DNA of 64,000 bases. Origin: a candidate division CSSED10-310 bacterium (GTDB lineage: Bacteria; CSSED10-310). Both the position numbers and the translations under genes were made by a program. Location of the stretch: NCBI GenBank assembly GCA_016931515.1, contig JAFGEQ010000019.1, positions 62,001 to 126,000 of the forward strand, read 5' to 3'. Shown piece after piece: positions 18,036 through 27,348 of this stretch. Under the pieces are notes generated by a model. That model worked only from the letters and a program-made list of their open reading frames with translations. It ran no database searches and was not told the origin of the DNA. How positions within the stretch are numbered: the first letter of the stretch is position 1; every line of letters starts with the position of its first letter.

Positions 18036-19580
18036 ATGAGTGGAAAATCACGATCGTCAGGTAAAGATATATCTTACATTTTGATATCAGCACTGGTCGT
18101 TGGAATGGGACTTGTGTTTGGTATCTTGACGACTGGTTTTTCTCCCGCCACATTGTTGGGACGGGTTCATGCTTTTTTTGCACATCCGATCACGATAATT
18201 GTGTTAAGCATCTTGTTTTTGGCGATTGTTGTTGCTGCCACATCGGAGGTCATCCGAGCAAGCAGAACCAAACAGGAATCACTCGATCGTTTGCGCAGAA
18301 GGCAGGAAGATCTGGTGAAGCCGATCAGAATTTATGATCTTGGAGAGGATCTACAGGGAATCAGTCGGGTCAGGCTGAATGAGATACCCGGAATGATTGC
18401 TCAGTTATGCAGGCGTGATGATATGGGTGTTCCTGATCTGGTCGATTCCGTTCTCTGTCATGCAATCCTGATGTCTTCCAGTGACATACATATTGAACCG
18501 TCCTCTCAGTTCGCAACGGTAAAATACCGGATTGATGGTGCTTTGAACGATGTCGGACAAATACCCAAAGATCTGATGGCGCGGGTCAGCTCTCGATTGC
18601 GTGTGCTGGCAAACCTGACAATATACGAGAAAGGAAAACCCCAGGACGGGAGAATCGAACTCGCCTGGAAAAAAGAGCACTTCGATATTCGGATTTCATT
18701 CCTCCCGACATTGCATGGAGATAAAGTTGTGATTCGTCTTTTCGAGTCGGGCGCTCATGATTTCAACCTGGTTAATCTGGGCATGTCAGCACCTCAATTG
18801 GAGCTGGTTACCGGGATACTGCTTCGTCCCCAAGGTACGCTATTGCTCACCGGGCCGACAGGAAGTGGAAAAACGACTACTATTTATTCATCGGTCCGTT
18901 ACATCCTGCAGAACCGTGGGGAGACCACAAATATTGTTACGATAGAAGATCCGATCGAGCGCGAAATCATCGGTATAAATCAAACTCAGGTCAATCCAAA
19001 GCGGGATTTGACCTTCTCGACCGGGTTGCGATCAATACTCAGGCAGGATCCTGATGTTATCGTAGTTGGTGAAGTTCGTGACCGTGAAACTGCTGAGATT
19101 TGTACGCAAGCAAGCCTGACTGGGCACCTTGTAATATCTACTATTCATGCAGATTCAGCAGTTGGAGTGTTCAATCGTCTGATCGAGATGGGAATTGAAC
19201 CGTTTCTCGTGGCATCATCCGTCAGTGGAATCGTCTCACAACGACTTGTGCGCCGGAATTGCCCGCATTGTATCGCTCCTGTTGTCCCGTCACTAAAAAC
19301 TTTGAAGTTATTGAAGATCCGCCCGGATCAGAGCATCGAATTTGTCCATGGTAAAGGGTGTGAGAAATGTGAATACCGCGGATATAAAGGCCGGATTGGA
19401 GTATTTGAAATGCTGCAACCCAGCCACCGATTGAGAGCAGCTCTTCAGGAAAAAGTCAGTACCGGTGAATTGCATCGTCTTGCCAGGGAAGACGGCATGA
19501 TCACGCTTTTGGAAGATGGTTTGAATAAAGTGGTCAACGGTCTGATAGATGTTGAGGAATTGGTTCGGGTTCTAATATAA
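18036..19580 (+). CDS. GspE/PilB-type secretion ATPase with N-terminal membrane helices
   Basis: The 514-residue protein contains a complete type II secretion/type IV pilus ATPase core: SSSDIHIEP (about 148), Walker A GPTGSGKT (273-280), ATP-binding IEDPIE, Walker B QDPDVIVVGEVRD, and HADSA. Cysteines C409, C412, C442 and C445 form the zinc site of the CM domain. In place of the usual N-terminal N1/N2 domains it has two hydrophobic helices (about 13-33 and 51-68), so the ATPase would be anchored in the membrane. No inner-membrane platform (GspF/PilC), pilin or secretin is nearby. It lies 37 nt after bactofilin and before the DUF4388 gene. Confidence 0.92.
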   Translation: MSGKSRSSGKDISYILISALVVGMGLVFGILTTGFSPATLLGRVHAFFAHPITIIVLSILFLAIVVAATSEVIRASRTKQESLDRLRRRQEDLVKPIRIYDLGEDLQGISRVRLNEIPGMIAQLCRRDDMGVPDLVDSVLCHAILMSSSDIHIEPSSQFATVKYRIDGALNDVGQIPKDLMARVSSRLRVLANLTIYEKGKPQDGRIELAWKKEHFDIRISFLPTLHGDKVVIRLFESGAHDFNLVNLGMSAPQLELVTGILLRPQGTLLLTGPTGSGKTTTIYSSVRYILQNRGETTNIVTIEDPIEREIIGINQTQVNPKRDLTFSTGLRSILRQDPDVIVVGEVRDRETAEICTQASLTGHLVISTIHADSAVGVFNRLIEMGIEPFLVASSVSGIVSQRLVRRNCPHCIAPVVPSLKTLKLLKIRPDQSIEFVHGKGCEKCEYRGYKGRIGVFEMLQPSHRLRAALQEKVSTGELHRLAREDGMITLLEDGLNKVVNGLIDVEELVRVLI

Positions 19581-19649
19581 TATATACTGAATTGTGCCGG
19601 CGGGACGTCCTGGACTAAAAGCCGCGGAGGCTATGTAAACAGGAGAGAT

Positions 19650-21770
19650 ATGACGGAGACTCCCAGGGAGATATCGAGTGGTCTGATACGATGGGTACCG
19701 ATCCCATTCATCATGTGCCAGATAATGGAGAACCGTTTTTCCGGATTATTGGAAACGACCTGGAGTACGCAGTGTAAACGGTTCTACTTTAGAGAAGGCT
19801 CCATTGTCACAGCAGAATCTTCGAGTATCGACGAGCAATTGAGTGAGCTGATGTATCGTGGAGGAGTCATTTCGCGGGAAACTTTGGATCGATTGAATGA
19901 TGTGTTGGAAAAGAAGGGATGGTCATCGCCGGAAGTGGAGGAGATCGTTGATTCTGCGACTCAGACCTGGTGGTTAAAGACGCTGATCAGGGAAGCACTC
20001 ATGACCGTGATAGAGTGGAACGATGGTGAATTCTCCTTGATCGAGTTTGAACAGGTTCCACCGGAACTACCGGTTGTCGACATGGATCCTGATAGACTTC
20101 TGAATAGTATAATAAAACGAATTCAAGATATCGATGATCTGGCCTTGATCCTGGGCGGATATGAAAGGGTGTTGAGGATCAAACCTGGAGCCATGACTGG
20201 AACAATGGCCAAGGAGATCACTCCGCAGGATGGATTCTTTCTGTCACGGATTGATGGCAAGATGAATCTGAAACAGTTGTTCACTATGGCTTCCAGCCAA
20301 AAACTTGATATGGCTCGATCGATATTTCATCTTTGCATCAAGAGCTTTCTGGAGCTTGAACCGGAATCAGAAAAGCGATTGAAAATGTTGTATGCTGAAC
20401 AGCATGGCATTATAGAGGATGCCCATTTATCGATTCCTGAGGAATCATCGGAACCTGATACTTCAAGTTCGGTCGAATCTGATGCGCAGATGGATGAAGT
20501 TCACATCGAAATGGATAACATTATGCTGACAACTGATGAATTAAAGGAACTGCGTCAGATGGCTGGAAGGATGAACGGTGATTTTCTTGATTTGGCCAAG
20601 GCCTTGAACCTGGATTTGAATCAGAAACCCGGGGATGTGGGTTACGATGCGGAGATATCCTACTTGCGAGGCGATAAATTTGTCGATCAGAGAGCCGGTG
20701 GTTTGAATATTGATGGTCTTTCCAGGGTCGGCTCCACTGATGCGGTACACCGTGACTCGGATGATGATGCCAGAATCGCCTTCATAATTGATGGAAAGGT
20801 CGTTGATGGAGAGTCTGACCTGTTCGGAACGGGTTTATCGAAAGATATCTTTGAGGAGGATGACGAGGAAAAGCAATGGAATCTTTGGATGGTGTCCGAG
20901 GAAGATCTTCAGAGGGATTTTGAAAGAGACTGGACGAGTACCTGGACTGATTGGGTGGAGAATACCGGTGAATTGGGTTCGTTAAGACGCACTGTGGAAG
21001 AGATGGAAAATAAACTGAAAACAGCGACGGATGACAAGATTCGAGAGTCGCTGTTAGGGGAACTCAGAAAACACAATGCGAATATTCAGGATCTGATCAG
21101 GAGGAAGAAACGGGAAATTTTCTCTATTCACAGGCGCATGCAATTGATGACTTATTATGAACTCCTCAGAGTCGACAGGACATCATCACCGGAGATGATC
21201 CAAATGGCTTACGATCAATGGGAAGGTCATCTTTCACCGGATGATGAATTTATCAGGGAGTTCTCCTCGATGGCCCCCCAGATAAAGGATATCATCGATT
21301 TAATCACTGTCGCTCACAGGACTCTGCTAGATCCTGAGTTGCGCAAGAAGTATGATGCGTTGCTAAGTGAAAAGGAACAGGCCACAGAGGAACTTCTTAA
21401 TAAGAAAGTGCTTCTTGCGGAGGATCATCTGATGTCTGCCCGCACAGCTAAGAGGAGAGGGGATAACATGCTGGCCATGCGATTTCTTCGTGGCTGCATC
21501 AGTCTGGATCCCAGCCGAGCCGTTTACTACCGAGAAATGGCGCAATTGTTAGCTGAAAACAAGAACTGGAGAAAAGAAGCGCTACGATTTTACCATAGAG
21601 CATTTCACCTGGAGCCGAACGATCAGGAGATTCTGCTCAATGTTGCTGAACTGGCAGCTGAACTCGAGTTAAAGGGTTTCGCTATAAGAGCCCTTAAGCA
21701 GGTGAGAAAAATGGATCCTGCAAACCTGAAAGCGAAGCGTCTACTGCGAACCATTGAACAGGAAAAATAA
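19650..21770 (+). CDS. DUF4388 (PATAN-like) protein with degenerate J-like domain and TPR tail
   Basis: The 706-residue cytoplasmic protein starts with a DUF4388/PATAN-type domain (about 20-125; FSGLLETTWSTQCKRFYFREGSIVTAESS region), a module common in gliding and pilus regulators. A poorly conserved acidic middle region follows. A coiled coil (about 440-490) leads to a J-like domain at about 496-570 (YYELLRVDRTSSPEMI to LLDPELRKKYDALL). The HPD tripeptide needed to stimulate Hsp70 is replaced by sequence around WEGHLS, so it is probably not a DnaK co-chaperone. TPR-like helices fill 585-706. RBS GGAGAG. The neighbouring ATPase and bactofilin suggest a role in a polar or surface machine. Confidence 0.8.
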   Translation: MTETPREISSGLIRWVPIPFIMCQIMENRFSGLLETTWSTQCKRFYFREGSIVTAESSSIDEQLSELMYRGGVISRETLDRLNDVLEKKGWSSPEVEEIVDSATQTWWLKTLIREALMTVIEWNDGEFSLIEFEQVPPELPVVDMDPDRLLNSIIKRIQDIDDLALILGGYERVLRIKPGAMTGTMAKEITPQDGFFLSRIDGKMNLKQLFTMASSQKLDMARSIFHLCIKSFLELEPESEKRLKMLYAEQHGIIEDAHLSIPEESSEPDTSSSVESDAQMDEVHIEMDNIMLTTDELKELRQMAGRMNGDFLDLAKALNLDLNQKPGDVGYDAEISYLRGDKFVDQRAGGLNIDGLSRVGSTDAVHRDSDDDARIAFIIDGKVVDGESDLFGTGLSKDIFEEDDEEKQWNLWMVSEEDLQRDFERDWTSTWTDWVENTGELGSLRRTVEEMENKLKTATDDKIRESLLGELRKHNANIQDLIRRKKREIFSIHRRMQLMTYYELLRVDRTSSPEMIQMAYDQWEGHLSPDDEFIREFSSMAPQIKDIIDLITVAHRTLLDPELRKKYDALLSEKEQATEELLNKKVLLAEDHLMSARTAKRRGDNMLAMRFLRGCISLDPSRAVYYREMAQLLAENKNWRKEALRFYHRAFHLEPNDQEILLNVAELAAELELKGFAIRALKQVRKMDPANLKAKRLLRTIEQEK

Positions 21771-21783
21771 TGGGATCGATGAT

Positions 21784-22326
21784 ATGAGTTTTTTGTCTCT
21801 CAGGTCAGCAGGTGATCTCAAAAAGGAGTTTTCCAAACGGACATTGCGACAGAATGCATCATACATTCTGTCACTCAAGGGTGATTCGCACTGGCTATCT
21901 CTTTCTTTCGCCATCGGAGTGCTCATCGGTACGTCACCGTTCTATGGCACTCATACGGTTACCGCTCTGGTTCTTGTTTCATTATTTCGCTTTAATCTCG
22001 TGACAACGATCATTGGAGCTTGGCTGTCGTTTCCACCGATTCAGCCCTTCATCTATTATGTTGGTTATCGTCTGGGGAGAGTTGTGTTGAGGGATTCTGG
22101 ATGTGTTCAAAAAGAAACACTGATCAGCACGATTAAATGTATTATGCATTTTGATATCACCACGTTGGGGCTGGAGAGTCGGGATGTAATTCTGATCGCC
22201 AAGCAACTTCTGATTGGGTGCACTTTATTGGGAGTCGTTGCGGGAATTGCCGGATACTTTTTTCTCCGTATTTCGATTGACCGTCACCGGGCCAGAGTCA
22301 GTCGTCGATATGCTCAATTTGAATGA
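21784..22326 (+). CDS. DUF2062 membrane protein
   Basis: About 180 residues. The DUF2062 signature is visible: FAIGVLIGTSPFYGTHTVTALVLV and LVTTIIGAWLSFPPIQPFIYYVGYRLG (landmarks GTSPFYGTHT and PPIQPFIYY), with hydrophobic helices at about 43-66, 70-95 and 148-170. The ATG at 21784 is preferred to an upstream TTG at 21754 that would overlap the previous gene. Its stop overlaps the archease start by ATGA. DUF2062 function is unknown; some members are fused to glycosyltransferases. Confidence 0.85.
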   Translation: MSFLSLRSAGDLKKEFSKRTLRQNASYILSLKGDSHWLSLSFAIGVLIGTSPFYGTHTVTALVLVSLFRFNLVTTIIGAWLSFPPIQPFIYYVGYRLGRVVLRDSGCVQKETLISTIKCIMHFDITTLGLESRDVILIAKQLLIGCTLLGVVAGIAGYFFLRISIDRHRARVSRRYAQFE

Positions 22327-22748
22327 TCTGTCCATATGGTAAAATAAGGGAGATAGGTACGACCGCTGATGTAGGACTGGTCATCGAATCCGGAACACTG
22401 GAATTATTGTTTGCGACTGCCGGATGGGGCATGACTCAATTGATCACGATGCCGCATTCGGATTGGACGAAAGAGAAACACCGGATCGATCTCCGGGCGG
22501 ATGATACAGATATGCTGATGGTGGATTGGCTGTCGGAGTTGTTGTTTATTTTCTCTTCAGAAGCCTTGTTGTTCTCAACTTATGATATAGTAATTAATGA
22601 AAACAGGCTGCAGGCACAATTACAAGGTAACAGAGTGATAGGATCCGGGATTCGGTTCAGGTATGATCTAAAAGGTGTGACCTGGCATAATTTAGTTATT
22701 CGTCGGGTCAGGAATGTTTACCAGGCGCGAATCCTGTTTGATGTCTGA
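22323..22748 (+). CDS. Archease
   Basis: Archease is the small cofactor that lets RtcB turn over multiple times and accept dGTP or ATP. The 141-residue protein has the family N-terminal element TTADVGLVIES (normally HTADxG; the His is Thr here), the central DWLSELLFIFSSE, and the C-terminal GVTWHNLVIRR with final FDV carboxylate residues that bind metal. Its start overlaps the DUF2062 stop and it lies 21 nt before rtcB, the expected partner. Confidence 0.88.
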   Translation: MICPYGKIREIGTTADVGLVIESGTLELLFATAGWGMTQLITMPHSDWTKEKHRIDLRADDTDMLMVDWLSELLFIFSSEALLFSTYDIVINENRLQAQLQGNRVIGSGIRFRYDLKGVTWHNLVIRRVRNVYQARILFDV

Positions 22749-22769
22749 TTATTCGGGGAAGTAGAACCC

Positions 22770-24212
22770 ATGATGAAACTTGAGCAAATCGGACAATATC
22801 GATGGAAACTGCCGATCGGTTCAATTCCCGGTATGAGGGTTCCCGGTATTGTGTACGCAGATGATCGAATGGTTAAGACAATTCAGTCGGACGGCTCCCT
22901 GAACCAGTTAGCCAATGCTGCTACTCTGCCGGGAATCGAGAGTGCTGCGATTGCCATGCCGGATATTCATTTCGGGTATGGGCTGCCTATTGGCGGAATC
23001 CTTGCATGCAACAGCCGGACAGGAATAATTTCTCCCGGTGGAGTAGGCTACGATATCAATTGCGGTGTCAGAATGATCAGAACACCTCTGAGCATCAGCG
23101 ATGTGCGACCCTATATAGAGCGACTGGTGGATCGACTGTATCAGACTATCCCCTGCGGGGTCGGTTCGGATGGTAAGATACGGTTGGATGGGCGGGAGAT
23201 TCGTAAGGTGATGCAAAAAGGCAGTGCCTGGGCGGTTGAAGCCGGCTATGGTGTCGAAAAAGATACGATTTTTTGCGAATCATCAGGTCGTTTGGATGAT
23301 GCAGGATGTGACGATGTCAGCGATCGGGCAATTGTTCGCGGTCGGGATCAACTGGGGACGCTGGGGTCTGGAAATCACTTCATTGAAATCCAGGCTGTCC
23401 ACACGATTTTTGATAATAATGCTGCCGAATTAATGGGTTTGGAAGAAAATCAGGTGACGATAATGATCCACTCTGGATCTCGCGGCCTCGGTCATCAAGT
23501 TTGTACCGACTATCTTCAGTTAATGGTCCGAAACCTCTCCAAACACCATATTGTTGTTCCTGACAGACAATTGGCTTGTGCGCCAATAGATTCTGCTGAT
23601 GGCCGGCGATATTGGGGTGCGATGAAGGCAGCGGCTAATTTTGCGTGGGCGAATCGGCAGTGCTTGACACATTGGGTTCGGGAAGCCTTGCAGGAGATAT
23701 TCGGTACTGCCGTGAGCATGGATTCGATGGGGCTGCTATATGATGTTGCACATAACATTGTCAAAATTGAGACTCATGAGGTCAATGGAAAACAACTGTC
23801 TCTTGCGGTGCACCGCAAAGGAGCCACCCGAGCCTTTGGATCGCACCATCCAGATATTCCGGAGCGCTACAGGACCATTGGTCAACCCGTTTTGATTCCA
23901 GGTGATATGGGAACCCAGTCTTTTATTTTAACGGGTACTGAGACGGCAATGCGGGAAACGTTTGGAAGCGCATGTCATGGAGCAGGGCGTCGGTTATCTC
24001 GGAAAGCGGCATTGAAGCTGGCAAAGAACCGTTCCATTGAACAGGAACTCAGGCAGCAAGGTATCTATGCAAAGGCGGAGGGACGGTTTACGCTGGGGGA
24101 GGAGATGCCCGAAGCTTACAAAGATATCGCTGATGTAATCGAGGTCATCCGAGCAACAGGAATCGGTAAACCGGTGGCGGTTATGATTCCTCTAGGTGTT
24201 TTAAAAGGATAG
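22770..24212 (+). CDS. rtcB: RNA-splicing ligase RtcB
   Basis: RtcB joins 2',3'-cyclic phosphate (or 3'-phosphate) and 5'-OH RNA ends using GTP and Mn2+. The 480-residue protein is full length. Metal-site residues include D95 and C98 in GVGYDINCGVR and the His residues of GSGNHFIE and IHSGSRGLGHQV. The guanylylated His is H348 in VHRKGATRAF. It probably repairs broken tRNAs or other RNAs. Last gene of the bactofilin-to-rtcB run; no rtcA or rtcR is visible. Confidence 0.96.
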   Translation: MMKLEQIGQYRWKLPIGSIPGMRVPGIVYADDRMVKTIQSDGSLNQLANAATLPGIESAAIAMPDIHFGYGLPIGGILACNSRTGIISPGGVGYDINCGVRMIRTPLSISDVRPYIERLVDRLYQTIPCGVGSDGKIRLDGREIRKVMQKGSAWAVEAGYGVEKDTIFCESSGRLDDAGCDDVSDRAIVRGRDQLGTLGSGNHFIEIQAVHTIFDNNAAELMGLEENQVTIMIHSGSRGLGHQVCTDYLQLMVRNLSKHHIVVPDRQLACAPIDSADGRRYWGAMKAAANFAWANRQCLTHWVREALQEIFGTAVSMDSMGLLYDVAHNIVKIETHEVNGKQLSLAVHRKGATRAFGSHHPDIPERYRTIGQPVLIPGDMGTQSFILTGTETAMRETFGSACHGAGRRLSRKAALKLAKNRSIEQELRQQGIYAKAEGRFTLGEEMPEAYKDIADVIEVIRATGIGKPVAVMIPLGVLKG

Positions 24213-24214
24213 TC

Positions 24215-24550
24215 TCAGGATATTTTCGAACCTGGAGGTATTTCTTCGTCAACCGTTAACAGTTTCACTTGCTCGAATTGCTCCGTGGAAGCGGCGAGAA
24301 GCATCCCATTGCTCATGATACCTCTCATTTTTCGTGGTTCCAGATTGATCAGAACCACGATTAACTTGCCGACCATTTCGCTGGGCTGGTAGTATTCCCT
24401 TAAACCTGCAACGATCTGTCGGGGTTCTTCCTGACCGATGTCGACAGTCAGATGAATGAGTTTATCGGTGTCCGGAACGGGTTCGGCGCTGAGAATCCTG
24501 GCTACCCTGATGTCAAGTTTCTGAAAATCACTATAAGCTATTTGATCCAT
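24215..24550 (-). CDS. tRNA-binding domain protein (MetRS C-terminal/CsaA-like)
   Basis: The 111-residue OB-fold protein matches the tRNA-binding domain found at the C-terminus of bacterial methionyl-tRNA synthetase and in CsaA: FQKLDIRVARILSAEPVPDTDKLIHLTVDIG, then NLEPRKMRGIMSNGMLLAAS (landmarks DIRVARI, KLIHLTVD, MRGIMSNGM). It is free-standing here. Start ATG 24550 follows GGAGG; the longer frame from 24568 ignores that site. It may serve MetRS in trans or act as a small tRNA chaperone. It converges with rtcB with a 2-nt gap. Confidence 0.87.
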   Translation of the reverse strand: MDQIAYSDFQKLDIRVARILSAEPVPDTDKLIHLTVDIGQEEPRQIVAGLREYYQPSEMVGKLIVVLINLEPRKMRGIMSNGMLLAASTEQFEQVKLLTVDEEIPPGSKIS

Positions 24551-24575
24551 TATGCTGCCTCCGATCATTTCTTTG

Positions 24576-24605
24576 TATATATCCTTTTTGGGGCTTGGAT
24601 TTCAA
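24576..24605 (-). promoter_or_regulatory. Candidate promoter of the tRNA-binding protein gene
   Basis: Minus-strand TTGAAA (24600-24605), 18-nt spacer, TATATA (24576-24581), about 25 nt before the ATG. Moderate match. Confidence 0.42.
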
Positions 24606-24637
24606 ATTTGAATCGCATCTGCCTCCAGACGGTTCCG

Positions 24638-24667
24638 TTGACTTTATTTCGCTCAGTGTGCGATAAG
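24638..24667 (+). promoter_or_regulatory. Candidate promoter of the lysine degradation operon
   Basis: TTGACT (24638-24643), 18-nt spacer, GATAAG (24662-24667), 31 nt before the LKR ATG at 24699. The -35 box is good, the -10 box is weak. Confidence 0.38.
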
Positions 24668-24698
24668 ATCAGCGGGAAAGGGTGATGCGGAGGTTATT

Positions 24699-26015
24699 AT
24701 GAAGAAAACGACGATTGGGATTCGAAGAGAAGACAAAAACATTTGGGAAAAACGGGTTCCATTGGTACCGGCGGATGTAAAGAGACTGGTTGAAGAAGAT
24801 GGTTTCCGGGTTGTTGTTCAGCCGGCGTTGAATCATCGGGCATTTCCGGATGCAGAATACATTCACGCGGGAGCAGAAATCAATGAAGACCTGGCGGATG
24901 CTGACATAATACTGGGAGTCAAGGAAATCCCGATTTCAAAATTCATATCGGGCAAAACGTATATCTTCTTTTCTCATGTGATCAAGGGACAGACTTACAA
25001 CATGCCCATGTTGAAGAGGATAATAGCGAATGCATGTACTTTGATTGATTATGAAAAAATTGAAGATCAATATGGAAAGCGTCTGATTTTTTTCGGTCGC
25101 TATGCGGGAATTGCAGGAATGGTTGAAACTCTGAGTGCCTATGGTAAACGGTCGACTGCCGAAGGCATAGTAAATCCTTTTTCACGCATCGATCAACCAT
25201 ATCGATATGGCTCGCTGGAAGAGTGTCTGAATGTCGTTCGGGATACGGCTTCCGACATTATAAGAAATGGATTACCTCATAATATCTCGCCGTTCATCGT
25301 TGGGATCACGGGGTATGGCAATGTGTCGAAAGGTGCCCAGGAAGTGCTGGATTTACTGCCTGTTACATCAATCGATGCCAACCAGCTGCGCAAGGGGATC
25401 AGCGGTTTACCAAAGTCATCCTACGGGGTGTATAAAGTTATCTTCGAAGAAAAGGACATGTTCCGGCATAAAGACGATAGCGTACCCTTTTCATTACAGG
25501 ATTATTTTCGGAATCCTCAAAATTATATCAGTAAATTCAATGAAATAGCGCCATTATTATCAGTGATGGTAAATTGTATCTACTGGACCGATGCATGTCC
25601 GAGACTGTTGACGAAGGGTGATATCATCCAGATGTATCGGTCGAATAATCCCAGATTGAAAGTGATCGGTGATATCTCGTGCGATATTGAGGGATCGATC
25701 GAGGCGACATCCAAGGCAACCGAATTGAATGACCCCTGTTTCGTCTATGATATTGATCTGGATGATATTGTCTCTGGAGTAATCGGGAATGGCCCGGCTA
25801 TAATGGCCATTGAGAATCTCCCGTGTGAAATTCCTCTCGAAAGTTCGTCCGGGTTTTCGAGTGCCTTGAAGGTTTTATTGCCGGGGATGAAGGATGCTGA
25901 TTTTTCGAGAGATATTGACCGGATCGGTCTTCCGGATGAAATTAAAGGAGCTGTCATTGTATTGAACGGTGTTCTGACCGATAAATATCGCTATCTTGAG
26001 AAAAGTCTTAATTAA
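24699..26015 (+). CDS. Lysine 2-oxoglutarate reductase (saccharopine dehydrogenase, lysine-forming; LKR)
   Basis: The 438-residue protein matches the LKR half of the bifunctional alpha-aminoadipic semialdehyde synthase: TIGIRREDKNIWEKRVPLVPADVKRL at the N-terminus, IYFFSH-VIKGQ and DYEKI near 105-125 (here TYIFFSHVIKGQTYNMPML), RYAGIAGMV, and a Rossmann-like segment VGITGYGNVSKGAQEVLDLL near 203. It condenses lysine with 2-oxoglutarate to saccharopine with NAD(P)H. RBS GGAGG. The gene for the second half lies 25 nt downstream, so the activities fused in animals and plants are split into adjacent genes. Confidence 0.9.
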   Translation: MKKTTIGIRREDKNIWEKRVPLVPADVKRLVEEDGFRVVVQPALNHRAFPDAEYIHAGAEINEDLADADIILGVKEIPISKFISGKTYIFFSHVIKGQTYNMPMLKRIIANACTLIDYEKIEDQYGKRLIFFGRYAGIAGMVETLSAYGKRSTAEGIVNPFSRIDQPYRYGSLEECLNVVRDTASDIIRNGLPHNISPFIVGITGYGNVSKGAQEVLDLLPVTSIDANQLRKGISGLPKSSYGVYKVIFEEKDMFRHKDDSVPFSLQDYFRNPQNYISKFNEIAPLLSVMVNCIYWTDACPRLLTKGDIIQMYRSNNPRLKVIGDISCDIEGSIEATSKATELNDPCFVYDIDLDDIVSGVIGNGPAIMAIENLPCEIPLESSSGFSSALKVLLPGMKDADFSRDIDRIGLPDEIKGAVIVLNGVLTDKYRYLEKSLN

Positions 26016-26040
26016 CCGGTTTGATCAACAGGAGTGTAGA

Positions 26041-27348
26041 ATGACGAAGAAAGTGTTACTGTTGGGCTCGGGACTTGTCACCGAACCACTTGTGGAATAT
26101 CTTTTAAACATCAACAATTTCAAGTTGACAATTGCCTCTCTCGAATTGGATAGATCTGCAAGAATGCTAAAGGGGCATCCAAGAGGAACGGCGATCTATC
26201 TTGATGCGGGAAATGAACACGATCTGGAGTCGCTGATCGGGGACCATGATTTATCGATCAGCCTGTTACCCGCGCCGATGCATCCCCGGGTTGCACGTTT
26301 ATGTCTTAAACATCACCGGAACATGGTAACGGCATCATATGTCAGTCCGGCCATGAAAGCGTTGGACGACGAGGTGAAGCGAAGTGGACTGATTTTTCTG
26401 AATGAGTTGGGATTGGATCCCGGCATTGATCACATGTCTGCGATGAAAATCATTCATCAGGTTGGTAAACTCGGGGGCAAGATAACAGGTTTTCAATCGT
26501 ATTGTGGAGGATTGCCGGCTCCGGAAGCAAACACTAACCCTCTGGGCTATAAATTCTCATGGGCACCACGGGGCGTCCTGGTGGCTGCTACAAACGATGC
26601 CCGATTTTTAAAAAATGGTGAGATAAAGGCAATTCCCGGGAAGACATTGTTTCATTCGCATGAGTTGTTGGAAGTGCAAGGAATGACATTTGAAGCATAT
26701 CCGAATCGTGATTCAATCCCCTACAAGGACCTGTATGGACTGGATGGTGTTCAGACGATGTTCCGAGGAACACTTCGTTATCCGGGGTGGTGTCATCTCC
26801 TGAAAACGCTTGTTACTGCGGGATATCTGGATCAGAGGGAAATCAGTGATGCGACTACCTACCGGGAACTGGCCGCAACTCTTTCTGGGAATGGTGAAGG
26901 CCAACCGAAAGACCGGATGGCAGCTAAAATGAATGTATCGGTAGACGATCCGGCAATCCGCGCCATGGAATGGCTCGGGTTGTTTGAAAATGCACCCTTG
27001 GACCCATCGTTGCCGACCATTCTGGATCATTTTGCCAAACGGTGTATGGAGAAAATGCAGTTCGCGCCCGGGGAACGTGACATGGTTGTTCTCCATCATA
27101 TATTCACGGCAATAATAGATGGAGAAGCGCGAACGATCACAAGTTCGCTGATTGACTTCGGGATACCCAACGGTCATACGGCAATGGCGCGGACCGTAAG
27201 TTTACCGGTTGCGATCGGTGCAAGAATGATCCTGGAGAACCGGATAACAGGTACCGGAGTTCTGATACCGGTTGCCGAAAATATCTACGGTCCGATACTC
27301 GGAGAATTGGATAAACTTGATATTCGGTGTGTCGAAAACGGTTTGTAA
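26041..27348 (+). CDS. Saccharopine dehydrogenase (glutamate-forming)
   Basis: The 435-residue protein has an N-terminal NAD-binding motif (VLLLGSGLVTEPLVEYL, 5-21), the ISLLPAPMHPRVARLC and VTASYVSPAM strands, and NELGLDPGIDHMSAMKII near 120, all typical of the saccharopine dehydrogenase half of AASS. It splits saccharopine to glutamate and alpha-aminoadipate semialdehyde. ATG 26041 follows AGGAG; the longer frame from 25996 overlaps LKR. The stop overlaps the start of a GT2 gene by one base (TAATG). The next pathway enzyme, ALDH7, is present in the window only as the broken copy at 428-1140. Confidence 0.92.
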   Translation: MTKKVLLLGSGLVTEPLVEYLLNINNFKLTIASLELDRSARMLKGHPRGTAIYLDAGNEHDLESLIGDHDLSISLLPAPMHPRVARLCLKHHRNMVTASYVSPAMKALDDEVKRSGLIFLNELGLDPGIDHMSAMKIIHQVGKLGGKITGFQSYCGGLPAPEANTNPLGYKFSWAPRGVLVAATNDARFLKNGEIKAIPGKTLFHSHELLEVQGMTFEAYPNRDSIPYKDLYGLDGVQTMFRGTLRYPGWCHLLKTLVTAGYLDQREISDATTYRELAATLSGNGEGQPKDRMAAKMNVSVDDPAIRAMEWLGLFENAPLDPSLPTILDHFAKRCMEKMQFAPGERDMVVLHHIFTAIIDGEARTITSSLIDFGIPNGHTAMARTVSLPVAIGARMILENRITGTGVLIPVAENIYGPILGELDKLDIRCVENGL

